Assembly (NCBI GenBank): GCA_963678675.1
Contig: OY783193.1
Coordinates: 11,022,822-11,086,821, forward strand
From: Xiphydria camelus
Lineage: Eukaryota > Arthropoda > Insecta > Hymenoptera > Xiphydriidae
Direction of reading: 5' to 3'
DNA length: 64,000 bases
Made by a program: the position numbers and the translations under genes. Shown in pieces: positions 13,601 to 27,700 of the stretch. Each line of letters starts with the position of its first letter. Position 1 is the stretch's first letter. Under the pieces are notes generated by a model. The model saw nothing but the letters and a program-made list of their open reading frames with translations. It was not told where the DNA came from and ran no database searches.

Positions 13601-16600
13601 GAGATTTCGATTTTTGGCAAAATGTCAACCGATTAGATATTTCATTTAATTAAACGTTCCTTCCGATTTATTGTTTCCAATTTTGATATCTTTTAACCGC
13701 ATCAGAAATCTTACTCTATCAAGCATTTATCAGGCAGTCGAGAGAACCGCGGCATTTTATCGAGTCAAATAATTTATTTTGAATCGACTCAATTTGTTCA
13801 TCAGTGTAGACTCACCTTCGAAATCGACTTTTCTGAGGTATTTCAGCAACTCGGTACCCTTGGTGGGTTTCATCGCGTCGCAGAGTCCTGGTTTCCCGTT
13901 GCACAGTTCCGTGTGCATGTCCCTGCGAAGATGAATTGGGGATCGATTTTAACGATCCACACGTGAACTGCAGAAATGCAGGAAAATCCGATGAATTCGA
14001 TAATATTAGCCGAGAGATTACCGGAAAGCGTAGGCGAATGCCATCACGGCGTCTGACACGAACTGTAGTTGACCCTCGAAGGCCGTGTTCTGCTTGGCGA
14101 GACGTTCCTTGGTGCTGCAGGGTTTCACGTATTTCTGATTATGGGGCGTCGCCGAGGAGTTCGGATAGCGGCATTGAAAGTGATCCTCCCAGAATTCTGG
14201 AACGGGCCGAAGGGGCGAGAGACGTATAGAGTGTCTGAGAGAACGAAAGGCGCGAATCTCCTCGAAGAGCTGAAGTCGGTTGCTATCGAGGGAACTCGGA
14301 ACAACGTTAATTATTGTGTCTTCCAATTAAGGAGGATCAATGAGATCTTCGAGCACGGAACCGCGGAGCGGCTTCCTGTATTGCTTTCGGCTCCTCTTTC
14401 ACCTCGCACTCTCTGCCGCCATTTACTTCAATAAATAGTTAGAACGGCGCGAAACAACCGAATAACGAATTCTATTTTTTGTCACTAAGTGTCAAATACG
14501 AGGTTGACGATTCCACGCACTGCGCAACTTTTCACGAATTGGTGTGTGAAAGATGATTTCACATGCGTCGAGGACGCCCATGAAACCGAGTATTTGACAC
14601 TGAGTGACAAAATAATAATTTTCTCCCGTATCTCTCATCGCGACTATGTCGAACGCCGCAGGAGAAATTTAAAATTTTTTTAGGATAGTTTTATTCATCG
14701 ATCTGGAACTCGCTTTCGAGTACAGTTGGAACGTACTTGTCATCCACATTTACGAACTGGAGATAAATATAAGAGGCGGCTTATAGTCGCGAGCAGACAG
14801 AACTGTCTGTTGAGCAATAATTGAAATTGAAATAATGCTGAAACCGACTGAAGTGTGCCCACCTATACGGGCACCCGCGCGCTCTAATTAGATGGAACGG
14901 GGGACGCTCGCGCGAGGTGAACGAGGGGGCGTTACTGGCTGTACATTATATAGTCGAATCTATGGAGTGAGCCTCCCGAGATCGGTTATAGGTACATGTA
15001 TGTATATGCCCAGGTGTGTGTGTATATATATATACATATTTTAATCGCACTGTAATATCGCGGGTGGAGGGCGGTTCGAGCGAAAAGATATCGCCCAGAC
15101 GGTCTCTCGGGATTATGAAAGTCGGGACTACCCGCAACCCCCTGCTCCCGCTGCCTTTCGATGATTAAAACGAGAAGATAACGCATAACGAGAATCCGAG
15201 GCGAAGGGGATTCCCCCTTTAAAATTTGTACGACCGCATTTGAGCACGAATGAAACGGCGCGACGTTATCGGCTCACCTGCCACTGTAGTTCTCGTTTCG
15301 AGGGGTTTCCGTAAAGCGAATGAAATATGTGCTAATGATGGTCGAGACCCTCGTAGGTACTATTGAATTATTTATTTATGGGAGGATCGACTTAGACAGC
15401 CTCGAATGAAGTCGTGGAAGATCATCGATCATTCCTCAGTTCTTTAAGATTTTTAAAACATTTTTTCAGCTTTTAATATTCGTTTAAATTGACTTTTTTT
15501 CCAATTTTACAACAATTTTGCAAATTGGACCAATGTCTTTTTACAAACGTACGATTTATTTATAATAATACATAGCATGGCACTGACGAATGCCATTCAT
15601 TAATAGCCACTGCATGTGCTTCGATCGAACCTCTGGTATTTCTGATAATGGGACGGCACGCACGACAGCGCCAGCCGTCGGCAATGTTGTCGCGCCTGAT
15701 GCATGCTCGCAGGCCATGACAAATTCGCCGATCTGTTCCAGAGCGCGACACCGTTAAGAGGAACGAGTTTACACGAAGCAGACACGAACGTCACACCGCG
15801 CATGCTTCGCGCTGGACGACGAGAAACGTATGCAAATAGGGAAAATGCTCCTGCTAAAGAGAGCTGGAGCTTTTCCACCCCCGGAAGTGCTTGCGAAGTC
15901 CGTTATCCTTTCTTTTTATTTTAAGACGCTTCCTTCTCTCATAGACGTCGGGGATACAAGAGATGCTCGTCTACTTTTTTACCTCTTGCTTTTTTTTTCG
16001 TTCCACCACTTCCGTTTCCTTTTCTCGACGATTCGAAGAGGTTCAAAAAGCATCTCCCACTCCCGTCTAGTTGCTCTAGCAACCGAGATGAACTGCTTTG
16101 ATAAATAACTAGGAAGAAAACAGAAAGAGAGAAAGAAAGGGTGGAACAGGGAGTGAAAGAGAATACGGAGTTCTATCTCTCTCTTCCGTTCACGAGTGCT
16201 TTGCGAAAAAAAGGGTAACCTTCCCTACGGTATCCTCTCGCAGCCACTTTATATTTGCAAAAACGACATTACAATTTCAAATGCACCGCGTGACGAACGG
16301 CCCTCCCCGGTATTATGACGCTTGGCGGAGAGCCGAGAGGGAGAGTGAGAGAGAGAGAGAGGACAATGCAATAATTCAAGTTACTCCTATTGGTATACCT
16401 AATCCTCGCGCGGTTATGGCGTCAGGGTTGCATCGCCGTAGTAGGCGAGGCCAGCCAGTCTGGCAGTGCTCCAACGATTTTTCATCATTCCTCTATTCCT
16501 CTCCCTTTCCCTTTCTTTTCGTCTCCCCCGAAACTCCCCGTGAGAAAGCGTAAGTCGCGTTATTTTTCGACATCGCGATTTATCGCGAGAATAAATTTCA

Positions 16601-19600
16601 TTTAGGAGGGAACGTTGCCCTTTAATCGTTAGCTTTATTCAGAATCTCCCAAAGAACTTCTTTTTCTTTAAAAAAAAATGTAATTCAAATCGATTCATTT
16701 AGTCTGTTTATTTTTTCTACTTCCATACGTATAATTGATCTTCTTTTACCGATTATAGGATGTTTAATATTGCTCTTTTACGATTTTTTATTTTACACAA
16801 ATCATGCGCGATACGGTAAGAGACGTAGGTATAATACATCACGATACAAAATATAAAATATATGAGGAGATCCAAGGAAAGGTAAAAAAGAATTTTGAAA
16901 GGATACAAATAATTCTGAATGGACAGATTCAGTTATATGATAATACAGTGGAGATTCGAAGTAGAAAATTCGAGTTGCTAAAATCCCTGTCCTGAAATTG
17001 TATTAAAATAACAGCCGTCTCGATGCCTCGCATTACTCTTACGTCTCGCATGGGACGTCTACTTACGAATGTATCATATAAGCAGATACACATGTACGCA
17101 TATTTCCTCTGGATTACGTAAACAGAAGACGCGTACCCACGCTTCTTCAATGAATAATGTGAATAATGTCTTATCATTTCGCATAACGAGACCCCTTCGC
17201 GTCTTCGTTCCACATTTTCTTTGCCGGAAGACATTTTTTCGGGTTAGCGACGCGAAGAACACGCGATGTGAATATTTGATATCGACATGGAAAGGTAGTA
17301 GTAGAAGTAGCAATTGACGGTCAGACCTGCAGAGTTTCCCTGTAGAACTCGCATGTCGGTCTGATTTCCAGGAGGCGTAACTACTACCGTCCGGCAGAAG
17401 TGGTAATAGTAGCTTACGGTCAGCCTGCAGTCTCACTTAAAACTTCTCCGCGGTCTGACTCTTAACGGGCATTATTACTAGCACCGGCACCGGCAGACAA
17501 ATTTTTACATTTTCGCTTCAATTTTTCCAAGCGTAAATTAAACTGAAGTCGACCCAGCGCAAACAACGTAAGCAAGCGATATCCGTATGCGCGTAAGTAC
17601 CCATCAACAACACCACTGGGCATAATTCATGAAGTGTTTACTCCAGAGAAGATTAATATTCGAGGTTCTTGGAAATGCGAAATATACAAGTGGGTTAGGG
17701 AACATTTCATCGATCACTCACCGACGAACCAAGGGTCCCGCCTGTTGTTCTCCACGGTGAGGTTCAGAAAGTATTCCTCGAATCCTTTCACAGGGTTCGC
17801 CTGAGGCTGTACCGATAGAGTGCCCTCTACTTCCGGTTCATTCCCGTCGCTCACCAACCCTCGGGCGCTCCAACCATCGCTTCCTATCCAGGAGAAGGAC
17901 TGCGTCGCGTTGCATCGCCTCACTGCCCTCATCACTCCCGCGACTTCCTGATCTGAGCCGAAGATGATGCAGCCTGGGACACAAAATCGTATAACAATAC
18001 CTCAAATGATACCTTACCTCGTTTTTTGCGACTTATTAAACTCGAACTTCTAGTTTACAATTTTTTATATTCGTAAAAAGATCTATAATCCTTCTCTTAA
18101 ATAAATATCACAATCGATAGTTCGTTTTTCCTCAAAATATTTTATTTCTACACCACTCCACCCTATCTAAATTGAAAAATTTTAGATGACTTCTATTTAG
18201 CATGTACCTATTATTCAAGTGGTCAAGGCATGAATTAGAGCAATTTTTCTTTAAATAATTTCAGTGTTTCGCGGTGATGATAATTCGCTCGTCATCTCTC
18301 TGAAGCTATTCCATACCCATTTTAATTTTAATTTGCAATTAAAAGTTATACAGCTTCGTGTTGAACTCGATATAGGTGTTCGTTGGGAAATGTAGAGAGC
18401 GGGGGGTAATAATTAAAACTACGGGACCAGAGACCGCGACGTGCTTCAAATTAGTACGTATAACAAGACTCCGGACAAGAAGCCCCTCTGTCGGGGTAAT
18501 GCGGGCGTGAAGCGAGGTGAGATGTTGCAAAAATACCGGTAACCCGAGGAAAATACCCGCTCTACGTGGAGGTAGTTAATTATAATTAGTCGGAAGAGTG
18601 TGTCAACGAGTAAATTACACGGTAGAGTGAGTAATTAACCAGAACAGATTTTGTTGCTTTTACGAGAGAATACACCTGATTATTAACCCTCTGGAGGCCA
18701 CTCTGGGAGCGAGATAAAATACGTGCATTTTTTTTGTGGCAATGATATCATCTGTATATTATCTTGTAAACGAAGGAGAGTGCAATACAACTTTAAGGGC
18801 GAAAGAGAAAAAGGAAGCAATAGGCGGGTGAAAGAAACGGAAAACAAAAGCGAATAAGGCTTTTTCTCTCATTCGTACAAATGAAAAGAAATGAAATGGT
18901 AACGAGAAGTTTCTCAGATCTCAAGGCGCTTAATTATTTTCAAGAGCAGCCATCACATTCTTTAGCGCACCCAATTATACGTTTATTCATCGGCTCCTCA
19001 GAGTTCTTATCCCCGAGATCGGCGTCCGGAGCTTTTCGTGCCCACCCCGTCGAATATAGTAATACTCCGAGATTTCACCCCCTCCCCTTCGGGTAGAAAT
19101 GCCTCCAAGTTTTATCCTCCATCTCTGTTCCACTTTGATTATTTTCGACGTGGGACTACCTCGCGATTCGCGGAACCGAAAAAGGGGGTAGCGGAAGGGT
19201 CAATGGCATTTGCCAATTAAGTACATACTTGAACTTTTGCTGGAAATTTCACCCGCTCCCGATTCGAGTTTTAGCGAAATTACAGCACCCCCCCTCGATT
19301 CGCGTGTATTATTCGAATATCAATTGCAGCGTATTTCATCGCGCCGAAATCGGCAGGTGTTATTGCCGAGCTCGCGCGCGCTTATCGCACGGAATAGTCG
19401 TAAACCTTGAAAACTTCGCGCTCGATAAGAGAGCCGGGTGAATTCGTCGGAAAGATGTTAAGCGACGGTGAATTCCTGCTCTTCCGGGTTTATACCGTCG
19501 GATTTACGAGAGCGATAAGGGGAGTGGTCCCGCGATTTGAGGGTTCGCTCATTTTTAGAAACGATTAAAGATCCCCGAGAGAATGGGCAGCAGCGAGTGA

Positions 19601-22600
19601 CTAGTGCCACCCGAGACAGTTGAAACTCCTCGTTCCTTTGTACTCTTCTCCTTCTTCTCCTCCTTTGTGTTCTTCTTTGCCAAATGACCGATTCATCTGT
19701 CTCTGCGATGCGTACATTCCGAGATCAGCGAAGATACGATTCACGGATTCATAATGGACGTGGTTTTTGAAATCTGCAAATTTTATATACCAACGATATA
19801 AATCGAGACAGCTGCAACGGATGCTGCGAAAATTTGGCGGGAAAAGTGGGGAAGATTTATCTCTCATCGCGCGTAATTATTCGCGAGTCGAAAATAAAAC
19901 CTCGCTCCGACTCGTCACCGAATATAAATACGATTCCGGAATTGCGGAGGAAATGACGAGAGGGAAAGTAATCGCAGCGAGGCGATCTCGCGCGAGCTTT
20001 TTCACTGAGAGAGGCTCGCCGGTTTTGCGTTTGCTTTCAGGAAGGCGGCTTGAAATTTTAATATTCGGAAACATGGATAAATGACGCCGAATTGCGCGAT
20101 TAGAGTTTTCAAAAAATCTCCCATCTCCGTTATGGGTTTCTCTTCCCCTTTCGCGCGAGCGTGAAGTTAAACGAAGTTAGGTTGGTTTACGTAAGCGAGA
20201 GAGGAAGTTGGAAAATTTCTCCTCGTTATAAACCTATTTTCTCGTGCGGATATAAAATACCAACATTTGCCTTCAATTTGTTGTGAGGGAGAACGCGGTC
20301 GCGATGGGGTTACCGTATAGTTTAAGTACCTATACCGTGATATTGATGAACCGAAATAAAAAATAAAGTTGATACATTTATTTGAATGAAACAAATCATT
20401 TACTGTTCAATAACTGTTGGTTGAAGAAAAAATTCACAGATTTCGCAATTCTTGCAACTATCGGGGACATTGAAAATGATACGAAAAATGTATAAATGAT
20501 ATTGCTATTAACTATGTATTACAATGCAAAAAAGATATATAATCATATACAGGGTGTTATGCAGGTCGATGCAAACCTTATATGAGCTGATAGAATACCT
20601 CATTTAGAACCTATTTAACCACAGTTACCTTAGTACAAACTCTGATAGTTTTCGAGCTATTCGCCAATGAGAAAGAATGAAGATAATAACTCTTACATTC
20701 ATTTTTTCAGTTTGAATTCTTCCTCTAATCTGTATTTTTCTATTTAATATGGTATATAAGGATTGTCTAAAAACGAAGTAGAGATTAATAACATCATTTT
20801 AACACATTGAAAACGGGTGATAACATTATCACTTTTTTGCGAATAGCTCGAAAATTATCAGACTTTGTACTAAGGTAACTGTGGCTAAATAGGTTCTATA
20901 AATGAGGTATTCTATCAGTTCATATAAGGTTTGCATCGACCTGCATAACACCCTGTATAATAGCATATTGTATATTTACCGCGATATTGCAAAGTAATTT
21001 TTTTTTGTTTTATGAATACACAATGAACAGAAAATATATAAACTATTACAATATCTTACATTGGGGTGGCACATCAGATTATGTTAGTTTATCATGTTTT
21101 AAGAATCGTCACGAAAGATCAGCACGATAAAAAATTTTCTAAAGGTCGCTCACGAATTTTGAAAATTTCAAAAACAGTGAAAAATCGATTTTTAAAAAAT
21201 TAATTTTATTTTTCTGTCTACTTCGAATACAACATACATCTCTAATACTAATCGCATATAAAATTACTCTGTTTCGTAACCCTCAAACTCAATATCCTTG
21301 TCGCTATTGTAAATCATGTCATCATTTTCTGCTCTGAATTATCCTCCTCCTCTTCCGAAGGAATCTCCTCCGGAGGAGGGGGAGGTGGGAGGAAAGGTAA
21401 AGGAGGGGCAGGAAAGAGGGAGGGGAAGGGAGAAAAACGGGGATGGGGAGGGCAGCGGCGGCGGCGGCGGCGCAATGACCGGTAGGCGATTGGTGGGGGA
21501 CGGAGTTTTGAGTCGATCGTCAATCCGAGAAACTATTTATATACTTAATACAGAGTTTTTGTTACCAATAAAGGTACCTACTTTTCGAGTTTGCTAGTGT
21601 GAAATCAGAAAAATGACTAAAGCTTCTTTGAATTTATCATTTCGAAGTTCATTCGAAAAGTCAGTTGGTCTAGTTTATTTTGGACCAGAGAGATGACGTA
21701 TTCGTAATTCAGTTTCGAAACCTCGCAACGAACGTTCGCTTAAGATTTCTTCAATAAGTCTATCAGTTTCGAAATCAGCGTGAAAAAATACATAAAATAG
21801 GGTTGTGGAGAGATCGATTCTAGAGATTTCGATTTTTCGATTAAATCGGCTTTTTCTGTAATGGTCCTCCATTACAGAAATTTTCAATTTTTCGAAAAAT
21901 GTAAATCTTTGGAATTGGAATCTCAACCACCCTATCCGATGTATTTTTTTACGCTGATTTCAAAAAGCACGGTTATTAGGTCGAAATCTCAAAGGAAATA
22001 TAAAATAACGCTGATTTTCGGAAAATCATCGACAGCTCGGTGCTCGCTTATGATTTCCTCAATAAGTCTATCAGTTTCGGAATCAGCGCGAAAAAATACA
22101 TAAGATAGGATGGTGGAGAGATCGATTCTAGATTTCGTTTTTTCGAATATGTACAAAGGGGATAAATCAGCCCCCATTCTCGTTGAGCGACGCCACCGGC
22201 GCGAGGAGTCGCGCTAGAGCAGCCAAGCCGTTCACACCGATCATACGCATTTGTATCGTTCAGTTCACGCCGAATAAAGAGTTCCTTCTTTGAGCTCGTT
22301 CCTCTTTTTTTCGTCCCGCATGGCTGCCTCACCACCCGTACCACTACATATTACCATCACCCGTAACCGCTCTCAGTCTACTACATACACACTGCCGAGA
22401 GCGCTAGAGTGGAACACGCGCACGAGACCGTCTAAAATTTCGTGACGCTGGCTTGTCGAGAACCTAGAAATCTCCCCCCACATACGGGAAAATAAACATT
22501 TTCAATGTTAAAATTTGACTCTGTACTTATGTGAAATGCCGTTTCGTCGTCCAACGTTGAAACAGAGTAAAATAGAAAAAGGGGCGGAGCCAAGCTTCAA

Positions 22601-24731
22601 TTTATTCTTCATATCGAATCCATTGTATATAGACAAAACTCCCCTCTTCCTTCTCTTCCTGTCTAGCCCGGTTCCCCCTTAACCCACGTCGCATCGACGC
22701 TCCACAGTAATTTCACGGCCGGGCATTTTGCTCGGCTGGAAATACACTCATAAATTTCTGGTCGCACGTGGAGCAAATTTTCGGGCGGGGTGAGTAAATT
22801 TTGTTTTTCCCTCCCGTGAAAGGAGCAAAAAACGGCTGGTGACGCGACACCGTAACTTTCATTTTTCGGTGGTCCTTGACGGTGGTAAACGTTGCTTAAT
22901 ACACCGTGAGTCTCCCATTCTATTTTCACGCCATACGTTTTGGCGCGATACGCGCGTGTGCGCATATATATCTCTCACTTCCTTTTTCCATCCCCCGTCG
23001 TGTAGCCGAGCCGAGAGGAGCTTATCTTTAGCTCCAAACACCTTCTATCCCCCTTCTTTCTCTTCCCTCTTTCTACAACCCCCTCTAGAATTCCTTTCTG
23101 CGAAAGTACGTGGATTCCCATAAGAGTGCAACGCCGTGACGCGATACGGGGGGCACGGTTTTTCCGTCGAACAATGATTCAGACTGAACCTCGGTTATCC
23201 CTGTCGCGATTACGATAGACAGAGATTCGAATGCGCTGCGCGATAGCACCGCCTTTGACAATTCGATTTAATCTTCGTGCGAGCGCAATCGGGAGAGAGG
23301 CTGCGAATATTGCGTTGAGCGTACGTGAAGGCCGACGTATAATTTCCCCGGACCTTCCGAGCTTGACCCGCGTGTTGCGGGTGTAATTAAGCGGAGCGGG
23401 ACAGTTAAATTTTATAATTAAAGGCTAGGTAACTAACGTTTTGGACATTCAGTGCTGCCTTTGGAGCAGGTGCGATGGAGGGATCATTCTCTGTGGACAT
23501 TTTGTATTTTATCGACGGATATAATATTTATTCAATTAACCTAATTTTGTTCAGTGAAGGTATCGATGCTGGCAAATAAGAACATCGTATCTCAATTTTT
23601 GGCCAAAAAATGAGTTAACATTACTATTCAATATAAGAAATTCCCCTCTTTCAATTAAAACCATGATTTCTAAATTATTTTTGCAAATATGTGGATTTTT
23701 TTAAAAAGTAGTTTAATCGTATCTAAAATATTATATCTATTATGATAAAACCTACACGACTTTAAACCTACTTTCTGAGAAACTGTAATTATTGAGATAC
23801 GATCTTATTTGCGAGCGATATTTCATCCGAGAATGCCTCATAGAAATCCTTTATTCGCTAGTTTTAACACTGAGGGAAAAGGTCTAGTTGAATACTAACC
23901 CAATAGAAACATTTATTTGAGACAAATAGGAATTTATTCACTTCGAACAAAAGTCTATTCGAACTAAATAAATGTTTTGCGTATCTTTTTAATCGAGTAC
24001 TACGAACCTAATGGAATATTTATCTAACTCAAATGGACTTTTCTTCGATGGGGATTTTCTATTCATCTCAAATAAATTTTTCTATTAGGTTCGTATTTAA
24101 CTAGACCTCTTCTCTGCATCTGCACAGTCCTGACTTTCCTCGTCTCTTTCGCGCCTCCCTCATCATCCAGTTCGACATCAGAGCATCTGCCGGTACGAAA
24201 TTCTTTACGCACCGAAAAACGTTAGAACTTTCGATCCCGCATGATCACATTTGAATTCTTACGCGCCACGGAATATTTGCATCGCCCGGAAATTCTCGCG
24301 GGGTTACAATGGAACTTTAATGGGCATCCCCGGCGCGGAAACGATATACAGACGCGCGGAACTTCCTCTTCATTTCACCCTCGGGAAAAACGAAGCAGAG
24401 GTCGATCGAGTGAGACGAGCGAGAGACTCTTTATGCCGATTCGTATCGGAAAACGCGAAAAGTTTTCATCCCGCTCGGAACCGCGCCGTATTGTAACTCG
24501 GACTTTATATGCATGAACCGCGCGTGTAGTCGATATAGGTATCTATGTTCGACCGCCGGGGCATATCGAATGTATAACTTCCTTCTTAAGTTAGATCTTT
24601 TGGTGGAGTTTAGAAAAGGGGGGGGGGGAGAGACTATTCTCGCATTGCGGGGGTTGGGACAAAGCGGGAAAGGAGCTATTTATCGGGGGTCTTGGGAAAA
24701 CTTGTTATTGAAGGTAACGTGAAAAAGGAGA

Positions 24732-24764
<33 letters not shown>

Positions 24765-27700
24765 AAGATAGAAACTAAAACGAGGATGAAGAAGAGAAAA
24801 TAATCTCCATGAAAATCTATTCATGCGAAGAAACTTTTTAATAGGCGATATCGCCGGAAGTGCACTGAAAAAAACAATTGCTTGATCGCAATAAACGTGT
24901 TTTTATAATAGTCTTAAGAGCACAATTATTCGATTAGAATTTATATCGATTGGACGTACATCATAATTGAAGGGTACAGGAATGAAACAGGGAATGTCCA
25001 CTTTTCGTCGAAAATTGGGTTTTCATCGCTATCTATAGTATTTTGTGTACTTTTTGGTGGTAGGACTGTTACAGGAATAAAACGATAGATGTCCACAGAA
25101 AATGCAAATAAAATATTGGTATACAGGCATAAAACAAGAGATCTCCAAGCTTAAAAAGCTTAATTTCTCAAGATTTTGTTTTTGTGACATTCCCTGTTTT
25201 ATTCCTGTACCCTTCAATTATGAGGCTAAACTCTCTCGTCAGGAAAAAAAACTTTAATCACTATTACCTCATTATCTACGAGCTTTTGATTCATATTTAT
25301 GTAATATTTTTTTGAAGATTACATTTTTATTATAACAAAGTCTTATATCGATGTATAGGTCAAAAGTTTATAAATAATGAGATAAAAGTGATTAAAATTT
25401 CTTTCCCGTCGAGCAAGTTTAGCCTCGTATGGATAAATGCTACTGATTTAATTGAATATTATTTGAATCAAATTGGTATTCATTCGAATGGAATAAGTGT
25501 CCTCTTAGGACTATTCAAAACGACGTTTATTTCGATGAAGCACATTTTTTTTCTGAGTGTATCTAATAATTAACTTTGTCTCGCGAAGGACGAGTCATCG
25601 CGCACTATTTATTTAGTCGTATACATATTAATATTAATTTCCTAGAGAGCGAGTAATTTGCAAACAAATTTCCCGTGCCTTCGTTCGCGTCCTCTATTTT
25701 CACTCGGGTTAATTCCGCGAGCCGTCAGTTTACGGCGCTTTCAGGTCGTGTCATTAGGGAATCGTTAAAAGTTTCGCATTACATAATGCGAGTGGTCGCT
25801 TCGTTAATTCGCGACGGGTGGGAGGATCGCGCGGTGAAATACGATCGACGAGTCCGTGGAAAAGCCAGCGTCGATTATAGGTAGGACCTGTGACGCTCCC
25901 GTTTCAAAATGGGTTTCCAAGGGATTTCGCGGCCCCGGAGGAGGGTCTAGGTAATCTCTGTACAGATAGAAAAATTCTTATTTCCCTGCAAGTTTGCTCG
26001 ATAAATTATTGTTACGCAAATTTTTACACTAAGAGCAGAGTTTATTTATAAATGTGTACTTGATTATTGCGAAGAACATATTTTGTTGAGTCAAGTAAAT
26101 ATATATTAATTATTACTATTAGAACGTCTCTTTCATTCAAACAGTATTAAAGTAATAATTAATGAATATTTACTTGGCGCAAAGAAATATTTCTTTTGCC
26201 ATAATCAAGTATACCTACGTACACGGGGAAAATATTTAATTTGAAATTACGATCGCCAGCACCGTTTATCGCCGGACCATACCGACAATACGAAACCTTC
26301 TACATAACCTCTCAATAATTGTTATGAACATTTTTTTTCCTAGATGCCAGCACCGTAAAATTGCATGGTAGCACCTAAAACTAAAATATATCTGCAGCAG
26401 TTATTCAGAGAACTTATGTAGGTAGAATGTTTCCTATTGTCGGTATGGTCCGGCGATATAATCTGGCATCGTAATTTCAAATGGAATATTTTCTCCGTGT
26501 ATATTAACTATAAGTAAACTGTTTTCTCATTATATTTTTATTCGGTCATTTCCGTAGAGGTGTACTCATTGCTTCCGTAACAATTCGGCGGATCGCTCTC
26601 GTACTTTCGAGTTCGATTCCGTAAATGTCGAGTCCCTGCAACCGACGGCTAGTCAGGTCTTTGCGGAAGCCGTGCGCTTGAAACTTTGGGGCGGTACGAT
26701 CCTTCGAGCAACTTCCCGGGAAACTCTGTATACCCGCCAGATTCAACAGTGTTAGCGGAAACAATTAGTCCTTGCAGATCGAGAGGAGAACGACGGACCG
26801 GAACGGCAAGACGGTGTTGGATGGAGAAGTGTTTAATAACGATTTTATAATGCAAACATAATTCGACGTGGCGTGGTGCGGTTCTGTATAATAAAGAGTA
26901 GTTTAGCTCTGCTCTCTCGTTCCTTCCTTTCCTTCCCTTACACTACTCCGTCTAGCTGGAGAGTTATTACGCATCTTTAGCGAAGAGTGGGGTGTATTAC
27001 AATTTTATATTATGTATTAATGCGTATGTGCATCTCGATTTTCTTGTCTACGTTAACCCTTCCTGTTTTTACTCTACATTTGTTAGTCTTTTGTAGTACG
27101 TACCTATAAGTCCGTGAAGATAGGAGATAACTTGGGATCATCTGCCACATTTTAAATAAAAATAATTTCGATCGCTATGGAACGTCGATACACTAAGAGA
27201 AATAATTGCTAGTGCTAAAAAAATATTACTTGAATCAAGAACATGCGATCTTACAAATTTTTAAGAATATAGATTCTTGGTGAAAGAGAATACATATTTT
27301 TGATTTAAGAGTAGGTACCTCAGTTGGGACGAGAAATTCTTTCTGCGCGAGAAAAACAATTCCTTGAGTCTATCAAATATTTTCTTGCAAGAAAACCATG
27401 GCTTGATCCTGGAATTATACCGGGTGTTCTCAAACTTCTGACCCAGAGGAAATCCTGTTTATTAAAAAATTACGGATACAATGCAATTGATTTTACTGAA
27501 ATCCGTTAAGAATTTACAGAAAAATAAATTATTAAAAAGTAATTAATATTTCGAATTTATTTGGCATTGATGACGTCATATCAAGGCTCATAAAGATAAT
27601 GTTTATAATAACGATAGCAATTGCGATTATCTTCATGAGCCTTGATATGAGGTCATCAATGCCAAATAAATTCAAAATATTAATTACTTTTTAATAATTA

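Larger units (their letters stand above)
24863..25559. mobile_element. Outer MITE, CACTGARAAAAAA ends, containing two other elements
   Basis: Left CACTGAAAAAAACAATTGC and GATCGCAATAAACGT pair with right ACGTTTATTTCGATGAAGC and TTTTTCTGAGTG. Both arms also share TAGTCTTAAGAG / CTCTTAGGACTA. Two unrelated elements (24965-25219 and 25221-25427) sit between the arms, giving a composite nest. Confidence 0.8.

Noticed and set aside
21316..21597. 93-codon open frame, Pro/Glu/Gly-rich
   Set aside because: Product of the GGA/GGC low-complexity tract; the opposite strand is open too.
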